This document shows positions 46,838 through 54,803 of a DNA stretch of 64,000 nucleotides, in pieces. The stretch is from assembly GCF_000025965.1 (NCBI RefSeq), contig NC_006513.1, positions 310,001-374,000 on the forward strand, read 5' to 3'. The stretch is from Aromatoleum aromaticum EbN1. Its GTDB lineage: Bacteria > Pseudomonadota > Gammaproteobacteria > Burkholderiales > Rhodocyclaceae. Made by a program: the position numbers and the translations under genes. The notes below the pieces were generated by a model. It saw only the letters and a list, made by a program, of their open reading frames with translations, was not told the DNA's origin and did not search any database. The first letter of the stretch is position 1, and each line of letters opens with the position of its first letter.

Positions 46838-47200
46838 TCAGGACCAGCCGCGGAACCACTGTGCGGCGAAAACGATCCCGACGACGAACGCCGTCGCGGT
46901 GGCGACAAGCACCGCGCCTGCCGCGATGTCCTTGCATGCGCCGATCTCCGCATGCCGTTCCGGGTGAAGATGATCGGCCAGCGTCTCGAGTGCGGTATTG
47001 ACGAGTTCGGTCACCATGACGAAACCGGCCGTCAGCGCAAGCACCGTCCACCATACGAGAGGCGGCCGGGCCACCAGCAGAACGCACAGCACGCCTCCGC
47101 CAGCCAGAACATGCACGCGAAAGCTCCGCTCCCGACTGATCGCGAGCTGCAGGCCATGCAGCGCGAAACCGAGGCGTTCGCGGAAACAACGGCCCTTCAT
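46838..47200 (-). CDS. dgkA: Diacylglycerol kinase (prokaryotic DgkA)
   Basis: 120 residues with three membrane helices and the DgkA core ELVNTALETLADHL..KDIAAGAVLVA (Glu catalytic/metal ligands). Recycles diacylglycerol to phosphatidate at the inner membrane. Last gene of the minus-strand run; its ATG overlaps the PAP2 stop by ATGA. Together the two enzymes interconvert diacylglycerol and phosphatidate, which could matter for a lipid-bounded compartment (see findings). Confidence 0.93.
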   Translation of the reverse strand: MKGRCFRERLGFALHGLQLAISRERSFRVHVLAGGGVLCVLLVARPPLVWWTVLALTAGFVMVTELVNTALETLADHLHPERHAEIGACKDIAAGAVLVATATAFVVGIVFAAQWFRGWS

Positions 47201-47880
47201 TCGCGCTCGCCGTTGCGGATTTTCACGAGCTCCGCTGCGCCCCACCACCCCAGCGCCCACGCGGCCCCCGCAGCCCAACCGGCGAGAACGTCGGTCGGCC
47301 AGTGCACGCCCAGATAGATCCGGCTGAGACCGACGATCACGGTCAGCGCCAGCGCGATCGACATCACATAGAGCTTGAGCCCACGCCGCGGCACCAGCCG
47401 CGCCAGCAAGGCTCCGAGTGTCAGATACACGACTGCCGAGAGCATTGCATGCCCGCTCGGAAAGCTTGCCGAGATGACGAAGTCGCCATGCGGAAAGATA
47501 TCCGGCCGGGGCCGGGAGAAAGCACCTTTCAGCAAGACGGAAGCCAGCGTCCCGCTGCTCGTCCCGAACAGCACGAACATCGCCATGCGGTGCCGCTTGG
47601 CCAGAAGGAGAAAGACCGTCACCGCCGCAACCACCAGGCCCAGCACGCTGAAGCTGCCCAGCGCCGTGATGTCCCGCGCGACCGCTTCGATCCATGGCGG
47701 ACCCAAGGGAGCGTCGGCGTCCCCGGGCGCCCGCAAGGCCATCAGGAGCGCGTTGTCGAGGGCGTGCGTATCCCCTTCGACAACGTCTTCCGCGACCTCG
47801 ATGAAGATCCACAGCGCGGACGTCACGGCAGCGACTATGCCGAGTATCCGCGGCTCCAGCCAGTTCCGAAGAAAACGCAA
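47197..47880 (-). CDS. PAP2-family membrane phosphatase
   Basis: 227 residues, about six helices. The three PAP2 motifs are intact: KGAFSRPRPD (KX6RP), PSGHAMLS (PSGH) and SRIYLGVHWPTDVLAG (SRX5HX3D). Dephosphorylates phosphatidate, phosphatidylglycerol phosphate or undecaprenyl pyrophosphate at the outer face of the inner membrane. TTG start at 47880 with GGAGG about eight bases upstream. Lies 83 bases after the ATPase gene and is coupled to dgkA. Confidence 0.9.
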   Translation of the reverse strand: MRFLRNWLEPRILGIVAAVTSALWIFIEVAEDVVEGDTHALDNALLMALRAPGDADAPLGPPWIEAVARDITALGSFSVLGLVVAAVTVFLLLAKRHRMAMFVLFGTSSGTLASVLLKGAFSRPRPDIFPHGDFVISASFPSGHAMLSAVVYLTLGALLARLVPRRGLKLYVMSIALALTVIVGLSRIYLGVHWPTDVLAGWAAGAAWALGWWGAAELVKIRNGERE

Positions 47881-47963
47881 ATTATTGCCTCCGACGAACC
47901 ACCGCCGGGCAGGTTGAGGTTCCTGCCGGTTCGGTTCCTTCTGGATTTGCGCTGCCGCGGCGT

Positions 47964-50048
47964 TCAGACGCTGCTGCGGCGCAAGGCGTTGAGCAGGATC
48001 GCGATCGTGCTGCCGTTGTGCAGCATGGCCGTGGTGATCGGCGACAGCAGCCCGGCCGCCGCGGCGGCGAGAATCCCCGTGTTGAGTCCTACCGTCAGTC
48101 GATAGTTGGAACCGATGAGCGCCATCGTGCCGTTTGCAAGGGCCTTGGCGTCGGCCACACAGGCGATGTCGTCCTCGAGCAGCGCCACGTCGGCCGTGAG
48201 GCGCGCAATATCCGCCCCCTTTTGCATTGCAATGCCGACATGGGCACCGGCGAGCGCAGGAGCGTCGTTGATGCCGTCGCCGATAAAGGCGATGCGCGCG
48301 CCTTGCCGCGAAAGTTCTTCGACGATCCGCGCCTTGTCCTCCGGCAGCAGCTCGGCATGGCAGCCATCGAGCCCGAGGTGCTCCGCAAGTTCTTCGGCCC
48401 GCTCGCGGTGGTCCCCGGTGAGCATCAATATCCGCCTGGCGCCCAATTCGCGCAGCCGGAGAATGGTCGCCGCGCTGTTGGCGCGTACTTCGTCCTTCAG
48501 CGCCAGCACGCCGAGGAACCTGCCGCCGAAGCCGATGTAGAGCAGCGTCTTGCCTTCCTCGTAAAGTCGGTCGACGGTCTCGAGATGTGCCGAAATGTCG
48601 ATCCCTTCGTCATCGGCGACGAAATGTCGCGAGCCGATGACGATGCGCTGGCCATCGATGACGCTCGCGACGCCGTGGGCGACGATGAACTGCACTTCCT
48701 GGTGATCGAAATGCTGCCCGTGTATCGCGCGCGCCGCGGTGACGACCGCATGTGCGAGTGGATGGACGTAGTGCTCCTCGACCGAAGCCGCGAGGCACAG
48801 CAGATCTTCCGCGGTGTAGGTGCTGTCGAACGCGATCGAGTCGGTCACGGCGAGCGTGCCTGCGGTCAGCGTGCCGGTCTTGTCGAAGATGAAGGTGTCG
48901 GCATCGGCGAGACGCTCGAGGGCGCTGCCCCCCTTGACGAGGATTCCGGCACGCCCCGCCCCGTACATCGCTGACTTGAAAGCGACCGGCGTCGCGAGCT
49001 TGAGCGCGCAGGAATAGTCGGCCTGCAGCACCGACGCGGCCCGACGCCAGTCGCCCGAAATAAAATACGTGGCACCCGCCAGCCCCAGCACGATCGGCAC
49101 GAGACGGTCGGCGAGGCGCGCGGCGTCGAGTTGTGCCGCGCTTTTCGCCGTCAGCGACTGTTCGACGTAGTCGGCGATGCGTGCAGCGGCCGTGCGGCTG
49201 CCGACCTGTTCCGCATACACTCTCAGGCGGCCCTCTTCGACCAGCGTCCCGGAAAGAACTGCGTCGCCCCGCCCCTTCGCTACCGCGGCGCTCTCGCCCG
49301 TCATCGTCGCTTCATTGACGGTGGCTTCGCCTCCCAGCACAGTGCCGTCAACGGGAACGACAGCGCCGTCCGCGACGATCACCGTATCGCCGACCGCAAC
49401 TTCACCGGCCGCAACCAACACTTCCTGCCCGCCGCGCTCGATCCAGATCTCGTCGCTTGCCGGACGCAAAAGGTGTTTGAGCAGATCGTCCGAACGCCGG
49501 GCGATGGAAATCTCGAGGTACTCCCCCAACGCCAGCATGAAAGTGGTCGTATTGGCGGCCGTATAGTCACCACGCGCGAGCGAGATCGATACCGCCATCG
49601 CCTCCAGCACATGCGACGAAATGCCGTTGGCGACGAGGTCCTCCAGCGCATGCCTGAGCAGGGGCGCGGCCGCCCCGAGCGTCACCGGAAGCTGCAGCGG
49701 CTGCGGCAGAAAACGCGTGACGGCCAGTGTCACGAGACTCGCCACCATCGGCGCCGGTCCGCCCTGCTCGACAACGGCCGATCCTCGTGCGGCCGGAATC
49801 GGCGCGGACAAGGCTGCGAGCGCCGTGCGCAAGGTCTCGAGTTCGACCTCCTTGTCGTCGAAATGCAGCACCAGCGAACGTGCCGCGCGATTGACTCGCG
49901 CTTCGAGCACGCCGGGGATGTTTTCGGCCGCCCGCTCGATCGTCCTGGCATCGGTCGGCGTGCCCTTCCGGCAGCGGTAGCGAAAGCGCGCGCGCCCGCG
50001 CGTGCGGTGGGCGAGTTCCAGCGTGCCGAACCACGAACCCGAAGTCAT
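47964..50048 (-). CDS. fezB: P1B-type metal ATPase with SCALK motif (FezB-like, P1B-6)
   Basis: 694 residues. N-terminal HMA_2-like domain of about 80 residues beginning HRTRGRARFRYRC, with no CxxC pair. Membrane helices, then the actuator TGE loop (ATMTGESAAV), the metal-site motif SCALK at 346-350 in place of the CPC/SPC/CPH of common types, the phosphorylation site DKTGTLT (D389), HPLAHAV of the nucleotide domain and GDGINDAPAL. SCA in this position is the P1B-6 class, whose known members (FezB) sit in ferrosome membranes and are thought to load iron. Translationally coupled (ATGA) to the small gene upstream. Confidence 0.9.
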   Translation of the reverse strand: MTSGSWFGTLELAHRTRGRARFRYRCRKGTPTDARTIERAAENIPGVLEARVNRAARSLVLHFDDKEVELETLRTALAALSAPIPAARGSAVVEQGGPAPMVASLVTLAVTRFLPQPLQLPVTLGAAAPLLRHALEDLVANGISSHVLEAMAVSISLARGDYTAANTTTFMLALGEYLEISIARRSDDLLKHLLRPASDEIWIERGGQEVLVAAGEVAVGDTVIVADGAVVPVDGTVLGGEATVNEATMTGESAAVAKGRGDAVLSGTLVEEGRLRVYAEQVGSRTAAARIADYVEQSLTAKSAAQLDAARLADRLVPIVLGLAGATYFISGDWRRAASVLQADYSCALKLATPVAFKSAMYGAGRAGILVKGGSALERLADADTFIFDKTGTLTAGTLAVTDSIAFDSTYTAEDLLCLAASVEEHYVHPLAHAVVTAARAIHGQHFDHQEVQFIVAHGVASVIDGQRIVIGSRHFVADDEGIDISAHLETVDRLYEEGKTLLYIGFGGRFLGVLALKDEVRANSAATILRLRELGARRILMLTGDHRERAEELAEHLGLDGCHAELLPEDKARIVEELSRQGARIAFIGDGINDAPALAGAHVGIAMQKGADIARLTADVALLEDDIACVADAKALANGTMALIGSNYRLTVGLNTGILAAAAAGLLSPITTAMLHNGSTIAILLNALRRSSV

Positions 50049-50428
50049 GCCTCGTCGCGGCGCTCCGCTTCTGCTTCGGCCTTGAGGTCGGCCATCTGCT
50101 CCTTCATCTCCTCGAAGCCGCCGACCACGTTCGAATAGAGCTTGATGCCGGTTTTCACCAGCTTGGCGCGCAGTTCTTCGTCACTGAGCACGTACGCGGC
50201 CGCGGCCCCGATTACCGCGCCCATCACGAACTGTTCGTACTGGCCCGACTTGAGCCGGCCGGGAAGCCCACGCAGGAAATCCTCGTCGACCAGTCCGGCG
50301 CCGAAACCGCCCGCATGATGGCCCTGCGCGCCGAAACCGCTGTAATGCGGGTGTTCACCCCAGGATCCGCCGGCGTAAGCCGCGGCCTTGTCGCGGTGCT
50401 TCGCCTTCTTATGCTTTTTCTTGCCCAA
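50045..50428 (-). CDS. Small membrane protein, Lys/Gly/His-rich N-terminus (YtxH-like)
   Basis: 127 residues. Very basic start (GKKKHKKAKHRDK), then a Gly/His/Tyr-rich stretch (HPHYSGFGAQGHHAGGFG), one hydrophobic helix at about 68-82 (VMGAVIGAAAAYVL) and a charged helix ending EAEAERRDEA. The His-rich part could bind metal. TTG start with AAGGAGA in front. ATGA overlap with the ATPase. No family function known; resembles small scaffold-like proteins of fez clusters in position, not in proven homology. Confidence 0.75.
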   Translation of the reverse strand: MGKKKHKKAKHRDKAAAYAGGSWGEHPHYSGFGAQGHHAGGFGAGLVDEDFLRGLPGRLKSGQYEQFVMGAVIGAAAAYVLSDEELRAKLVKTGIKLYSNVVGGFEEMKEQMADLKAEAEAERRDEA

Positions 50429-50753
50429 GAGCCTTCTCCTTGTTGTCTTTGCGCGCGGGTTTGCGCAACAGGTAATCGACGGCGACTACCGCGGCCGCGC
50501 CGCCGGTGACAGCCACTACGGTCGTCCGGTAATCGCGACGCTGCAGGGCGTCTGCTGCCGTCCCGCCTGCCGCGAGGGCGATTCCGCCTTGCAGTGCCTG
50601 ACACAGGATGGCTTTGCCGGCATTCGGCGCCGTGGCGCTTGCCGCCCCACTCGGCAGCGCTGCAAGGAGGCCGGTGGCGACGAATCCGCGGACAAAATTC
50701 GCCGACGCGGGATCTGTGGCGGGGGCCGGATAGGGGCGCAGCCGCCGCTTCAC
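50409..50753 (-). CDS. Small membrane protein of the fez-like operon
   Basis: 114 residues: basic/Pro-rich start (MKRRLRPYPAP), two hydrophobic Ala/Gly-rich helices (GFVATGLLAALPSG and about 75-95), basic Lys-rich tail. No recognised family. Overlaps the genes on both sides (start ATGA with the upstream gene, stop 20 bases into the next), so it is made with them. Confidence 0.7.
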   Translation of the reverse strand: MKRRLRPYPAPATDPASANFVRGFVATGLLAALPSGAASATAPNAGKAILCQALQGGIALAAGGTAADALQRRDYRTTVVAVTGGAAAVVAVDYLLRKPARKDNKEKALGQEKA

Positions 50754-51112
50754 GACTGGTCCTCGTCGGGCTTGTCGGCTTGCGCGCGTTGACCGGCGGA
50801 CTCGGCCCTACCGGGTGCGGGTTTGCGCCGGCGGCGTGGAGCCGCCTTCGATTGCGGTGCTGCCTTGGACTCCGCCTGGTTTGGCGCCGCTTGCGCCTGG
50901 GCTGCCGTTTCGAGCGGCGGTTCGGCGTCTGTGGCGAGCTTCGCGCGCAAGTGGGCCGACGAATGTTCGATCGCGCTAAGACTCGACACGGTCGCCTCCC
51001 GCAGGCGCTCCTGGGCTTTGTCGAGCGTGGCGCGGGTCTTGCCCGCCTTGAACAGCCGGATGCCCAAGGCACCGGTCACCAGGCCGACGGCGAATGGAAG
51101 CAAGGGGTACAT
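50750..51112 (-). CDS. Small membrane protein with basic Ala-rich tail
   Basis: 120 residues. One N-terminal membrane helix (YPLLPFAVGLVTGALGIRLF), then a charged helix and a long Ala/Pro/Lys/Arg-rich, probably disordered tail (SKAAPRRRRKPAPG). AAGGAGGG precedes ATG 51112, two bases after the ferritin-like stop. Unknown family. Disordered tails of this kind are common in organelle-coating proteins, which is speculation here. Confidence 0.72.
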   Translation of the reverse strand: MYPLLPFAVGLVTGALGIRLFKAGKTRATLDKAQERLREATVSSLSAIEHSSAHLRAKLATDAEPPLETAAQAQAAPNQAESKAAPQSKAAPRRRRKPAPGRAESAGQRAQADKPDEDQS

Positions 51113-51113
51113 G

Positions 51114-51815
51114 TCATCCCTCCTTTTCTTGTTGACTGAGTTTGCGCTTGCCCTTGACGAACAGAACGCCTGCCCCACCCGCCACGAGCCCGGCGATCAT
51201 CGCGGGGCGAGTGTTGCGCAGGAGCGGGCCGACGACGCCGATGGCGTGGTGCTGGCTCCCAAGCACGGCGAAGGTTTTCTCGAGAAAATCGGCGAATAGA
51301 CCATGCTGGATATACGCCTGTTCGGGTGCGACGCCCTGCCGCGCATGAAGCGCTTCCTGCCGCAGCGCATCGGCCACGGCGCGTTGCAGCATCGGCAGAT
51401 GACGTTCCAGCGCGCTCGCCTGCAAACGCTGGAAGGTCCGGCGCACTTGCGGCTCGGCGATTCCCGTCAGGAGCGATTCGTAAAGGCGCACCCGTCCGAT
51501 CTCGCCCGCCACCGCCCGCTCGCAGTTGGCGCGCCAGTCGGGCGCCAACGCGGTTTCGAGAGGAAATGGATCGAGCGGGAGCGGCACGCCGAAGCGCCGT
51601 GCGAGCGTGGAAAGGGTCGCCGTATGCTTCTCTTCCGATTTAGCGAGATCGGCGAACGGAGCACGCGGCCCGAACGCCTCGACCATCTTCGTGTAAAAGG
51701 CCCGCGCCGCATAGGCGTCGTAGAGCGCAATGCGCAGCCCCTGCTGCAGCGACGCAAACGGCGCAGCGGGGTCGATTCGCCGGCTGCGCAGGATCGCTTC
51801 GTCGTAGTTACGCAC
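51114..51815 (-). CDS. Ferritin-like protein with a C-terminal membrane helix
   Basis: 233 residues. Four-helix bundle of the ferritin-like superfamily: helix 1 ALYDAYAARAFYTKMV (a Glu is not obvious, Asp may replace it), helix 2 DLAKSEEKHTATL (ExxH), helix 3 AVAGEIGRVRLYESLL (Glu), helix 4 ASALERHLPML (ExxH). A 20-residue hydrophobic segment near the end (MIAGLVAGGAGVLFV) plus basic tail would anchor it to a membrane, unusual for ferritins. Start GTG 51815 (GGGAG seven bases before) or TTG 51818; overlaps the upstream gene. Likely handles iron for the ATPase-bearing compartment. Confidence 0.78.
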   Translation of the reverse strand: MRNYDEAILRSRRIDPAAPFASLQQGLRIALYDAYAARAFYTKMVEAFGPRAPFADLAKSEEKHTATLSTLARRFGVPLPLDPFPLETALAPDWRANCERAVAGEIGRVRLYESLLTGIAEPQVRRTFQRLQASALERHLPMLQRAVADALRQEALHARQGVAPEQAYIQHGLFADFLEKTFAVLGSQHHAIGVVGPLLRNTRPAMIAGLVAGGAGVLFVKGKRKLSQQEKEG

Positions 51816-52143
51816 CAAGCAGCTCCCGATGCTTGGTCACCAGTATGTCCAGCAGTGTTTCCGCCGCGCTCGAGCGCACGCCGCCCAGCAGATCCGGCCA
51901 GGCGGCGGAGGGAATCGTGCTCGTGTCGTATTCGATCGTGCAGGAGCGGGCCAGAATATTGAGCTTGACCGAATGCACGCCGGAGATGCTGTCGAGCGCA
52001 CGCCCGAAGCGTTTTGCGTCGCCGATTGCCGCGAGCCGAGCCGAGTCCAGATCGCCCTCGAGCTTGAGCCGTATGCGCCCCGGGATGTGGTGCGCGATAC
52101 GCAGGTAGCCGGTGAAGCGTTGCAGTTGATCGAATTCGTCCAT
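51808..52143 (-). CDS. HMA_2-like domain protein
   Basis: 111 residues. The motif HHIPGRIRLKL and the later SGVHSVKLNILARSCTIEYD form a ferredoxin-like beta-alpha-beta fold resembling HMA domains but with no CxxC; the same PGR-x-R pattern occurs in its neighbour and in the N-terminus of the P1B ATPase. In fez systems such proteins are thought to work with FezB. No membrane segment. Start by ATG 52143; a GTG five codons upstream has no better signal. Confidence 0.75.
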   Translation of the reverse strand: MDEFDQLQRFTGYLRIAHHIPGRIRLKLEGDLDSARLAAIGDAKRFGRALDSISGVHSVKLNILARSCTIEYDTSTIPSAAWPDLLGGVRSSAAETLLDILVTKHRELLGA

Positions 52144-52169
52144 GGGGGATTCCAACACGGTATTTCGAG

Positions 52170-52685
52170 CTATTTCAGCAAGTGGCGCCGGTGCACGGCC
52201 ATGTGAATCGCAAGCAGCGCCGTGAACACGCCTCCGCTGGCCGCGTGCAGATGCTTGTTCCCCACCGCGGCCAGCGCAAGCGACGCACCGAGACTGCCGA
52301 GCATGCCGATCTTCGAGTAGGTGTTGAGCCGCCGCGCGATTGCACGCCTCGAACCGAGCTTCCAGCGCCCGGGGGAAGGCGGCTGCACCGCGTTCGGCGC
52401 GCCCCGCACAGTCTCCGGGACTCCTCTCAGCACCTTCCCGGCCGCGGTCGTCACCTGCGCTTCCATCGTCGCCCTGTCGATCCGGGCGGTGTCGTAGCGC
52501 ATCAACAGGCTGCCGGCGTTGATGCTCCCTTCGACGGCCAGAGTCCCATCGAGCCCCTCCAGCAGCGCTTGCAGGCGAGCATGTCGATCGGGTTCACGCA
52601 ATGCCCGGTTGCGAAGCCGCAGCCGGCCCGGTATCGAGGAAACGATGCAATTCATGCGAGTCAACTGTGTCGATATTTCGAACAT
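52170..52685 (-). CDS. HMA_2-like protein with C-terminal membrane segment
   Basis: 171 residues. HMA_2-type domain (SSIPGRLRLRNRAL, then a strand GSLLMRYDTARID), a Pro/Arg linker, and two hydrophobic segments at the C-terminus (GMLGSLGASLALAAVG and GVFTALLAIHMAVH), ending HRRHLLK. First gene of the fez-like operon. Start uncertain: ATG 52685 or 52655, neither with a clear ribosome site. No cysteine metal pair. Confidence 0.72.
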   Translation of the reverse strand: MFEISTQLTRMNCIVSSIPGRLRLRNRALREPDRHARLQALLEGLDGTLAVEGSINAGSLLMRYDTARIDRATMEAQVTTAAGKVLRGVPETVRGAPNAVQPPSPGRWKLGSRRAIARRLNTYSKIGMLGSLGASLALAAVGNKHLHAASGGVFTALLAIHMAVHRRHLLK

Positions 52686-52842
52686 TATGCTCGACTTTAC
52701 CGCTCGATGCCCGGGGCGAAGGCGTTCCGGGGTGAAGGACAAACCGGGTCTGCCCGGGTGGCCCAGCGACCATATCGGGCGGTTGGCGCTTCGAGCGCCA
52801 TCCGGCACCGATCCGCGACGCTGGAACCGAAAGACCTGAGCA

Positions 52843-53769
52843 TCATTCCACGCCCTGGCCCAGCATCCTGCCGTTGACGACCATACCGTACAGGTTCACG
52901 CCGTCGTTCGCGTGGTACTTGTCGCGCGTCTTTTCGACCGACCCGTCGATCAGCCGCGGGTCCTGCGGCCGCTCGTGGCTGTTCATGAAAGCCGCGACGT
53001 GCCAGGCGTCCTCGTCCGACAGCGTGCCCCCCTTGCCCAGCGGCATGTTCTCCTTGATGAAAGCCGCGGCAGTGTTGATTCGGTGCATCCCGGCTCCCCA
53101 GTTGAACGAGTCGGGCCCCCACAGCGGCGGGAAGATGAAGTTTTCGCCCGATTTCTGGCCCTCGCCATCGGCGCCGTGACATATCGCGCACTGGTCGGCG
53201 TAGATCTGTCTGCCCTTCGCGAGATCGAAGCCGCCTGCCGGCGGCGGCACTTCCGGATAGGCACGGCCGGGCAGCTCCTGTCCGGTCGGCGCCCCCATCG
53301 CGAGCCAGTACGAATATGCAGTAAGCGCAGCGATGACGCGGCCTTCGGCTTCGGGCGCCTTGCCGTTCATGCTGAACTGGAAACAGCCTTGCAGGCGCTC
53401 GGTGTAGCTGTTAACCCTGTCGTTTTTCTTGCGATAAGCCGGGTACATCGTGTAGGCGGCCCACAGCGGCGCGGAGTTCGCCCTTCGCCCCTGTTCGAGG
53501 TGGCAGTTGCCGCAGCTGAGCCCGTTGCCGACGTACTCCGGCGCGCGGTTCTTCGTATCCACGAAGATCGCGCGCCCTTCCTGAACCAGCTTGCCAAAAG
53601 CGTTGTCCGGGATTTCCCTTTCCAACGGCGGCCTGAAATAGCGCTCGCTCGCGGGCGAACCCGGGCGGGTGAGAATCTGCGACTGGTCTTCCGCGATTTC
53701 GGCGCCGTGCGCCACGAAGGAGGCAAAGCCGAAGGCGCTGAGCAGCACCGCCGTGCACGAGGTTTTCAT
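52843..53769 (-). CDS. tsdA: Diheme cytochrome c, TsdA-type thiosulfate dehydrogenase
   Basis: 308 residues with signal peptide. Two haem c motifs, CGNCH (near residue 87) and CAICH (near 200). The NGLSCGNCH context, the PAYRKKNDRVNSYTERLQGCF segment and the SMNGKAP that follows match TsdA, in which the Cys of GCF is an axial ligand of haem 1. TsdA oxidises thiosulfate to tetrathionate or runs in reverse. AGGAG precedes the ATG; ten bases after the partner cytochrome. Downstream (73 bases) of a tetraheme-free c4-like gene, upstream of the fez-like operon. Confidence 0.85.
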   Translation of the reverse strand: MKTSCTAVLLSAFGFASFVAHGAEIAEDQSQILTRPGSPASERYFRPPLEREIPDNAFGKLVQEGRAIFVDTKNRAPEYVGNGLSCGNCHLEQGRRANSAPLWAAYTMYPAYRKKNDRVNSYTERLQGCFQFSMNGKAPEAEGRVIAALTAYSYWLAMGAPTGQELPGRAYPEVPPPAGGFDLAKGRQIYADQCAICHGADGEGQKSGENFIFPPLWGPDSFNWGAGMHRINTAAAFIKENMPLGKGGTLSDEDAWHVAAFMNSHERPQDPRLIDGSVEKTRDKYHANDGVNLYGMVVNGRMLGQGVE

Positions 53770-53779
53770 GTCTGCGCTC

Positions 53780-54406
53780 CTATTTCTTCAGGCCGGCGAA
53801 GTATTTCGACACGGCCTCGATCTCGTCGGCTGTCAGGCTGCGCCCGATATGCCCCATGAGATCGTTCGGATCGTTCTTGCGCGTGCCCTGTTGCCAAGCT
53901 GTCAGCTGAGCGGCGAGGTACTGCGCGGGCTGGCCGGCGAGCGGCGGAAAGGCATTGCCGACTCCGCGTCCACCCGGCGCGTGACAGGCCACGCATTCCG
54001 GGATGTTGCGATCCCACGCGCCGCGCAGCGCCAGCGTTTCTCCCGGCTCCTGCACCTCGGCCGCCTTGCCGACCGGCGGCACCTCGGGATAAGCCTTGGC
54101 GGCAAGCATCGCGGCCAGAGCGTCGATCTCTTCGCGCATCAGCGCCGAAGCAATCGGCTGCATGAGCGGATTCGCGCGAGCGCCGGAAGCAAAGTCGGCG
54201 AGCTGTTTCCTGATGTAGTCGGCGGGCAAGCCCGCGAGTCGCGGGAAGCCGCCCGCTTCCATACCCTCCCCCTGCGCGCCGTGGCAGGTTGCACATGCCA
54301 CGGCAGCGGGATCCGCGCCGCCGCGGCTGTAAACGTCGGCTGGAGCCTGCGCGTGCACCGCACAAGCGAGGAAAAGCCCGACGATAGGCCCATATCTGAG
54401 AATCAT
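53780..54406 (-). CDS. tsdB: Diheme cytochrome c4-like protein (TsdB-type)
   Basis: 208 residues, signal peptide ending AHA, two haem motifs CATCH (near 38) and CVACH (near 131) with the paired Met ligands in PLMQP and DLMGH. Size and duplicated fold are cytochrome c4/TsdB-like. It would take electrons from TsdA to the respiratory chain. GGAGG sets the ATG; immediately precedes tsdA, forming a tsdBA operon. Confidence 0.83.
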   Translation of the reverse strand: MILRYGPIVGLFLACAVHAQAPADVYSRGGADPAAVACATCHGAQGEGMEAGGFPRLAGLPADYIRKQLADFASGARANPLMQPIASALMREEIDALAAMLAAKAYPEVPPVGKAAEVQEPGETLALRGAWDRNIPECVACHAPGGRGVGNAFPPLAGQPAQYLAAQLTAWQQGTRKNDPNDLMGHIGRSLTADEIEAVSKYFAGLKK

Positions 54407-54803
54407 GAACGCCTCCGCGCAGTTCCGATCGAGCCATGACGGCCGTCACTGCACCGACAACCGCTGCCACCGAAAAGTGCCCTTCCGCCGCAGCATAGCC
54501 GCGGCGGGCGGATCCTCCCAGCGGGGAAAGGCCAGTCGGGACGAATATGTCGGCCGCGGCGGACTCCATTATTCCGGGTCGCTGCAGCTCAGGCTGACGG
54601 TTGCGCTGCATCGAGCAGCATCCGCTCGACCATGATGACGAGTTCCTTGCGCCGCGCGGTCAGGCCGGGCAGGCACTTGCCGGGCGAGCCCAGCGGCTTC
54701 AATCCTGTTGCCCGTCGCCGCGCGGCCGTATGGCGAGTCGGTCGGCTACAATCTGCGCCTCGCGGCCGGTGCCCGGGTCGCAACTCAGATCCTTCCGACG
54801 CCG

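Noticed and set aside
52641-52842. Fur or FNR box before the fez-like operon
   Set aside because: Nothing in the 200 bases reaches a useful match to either consensus.
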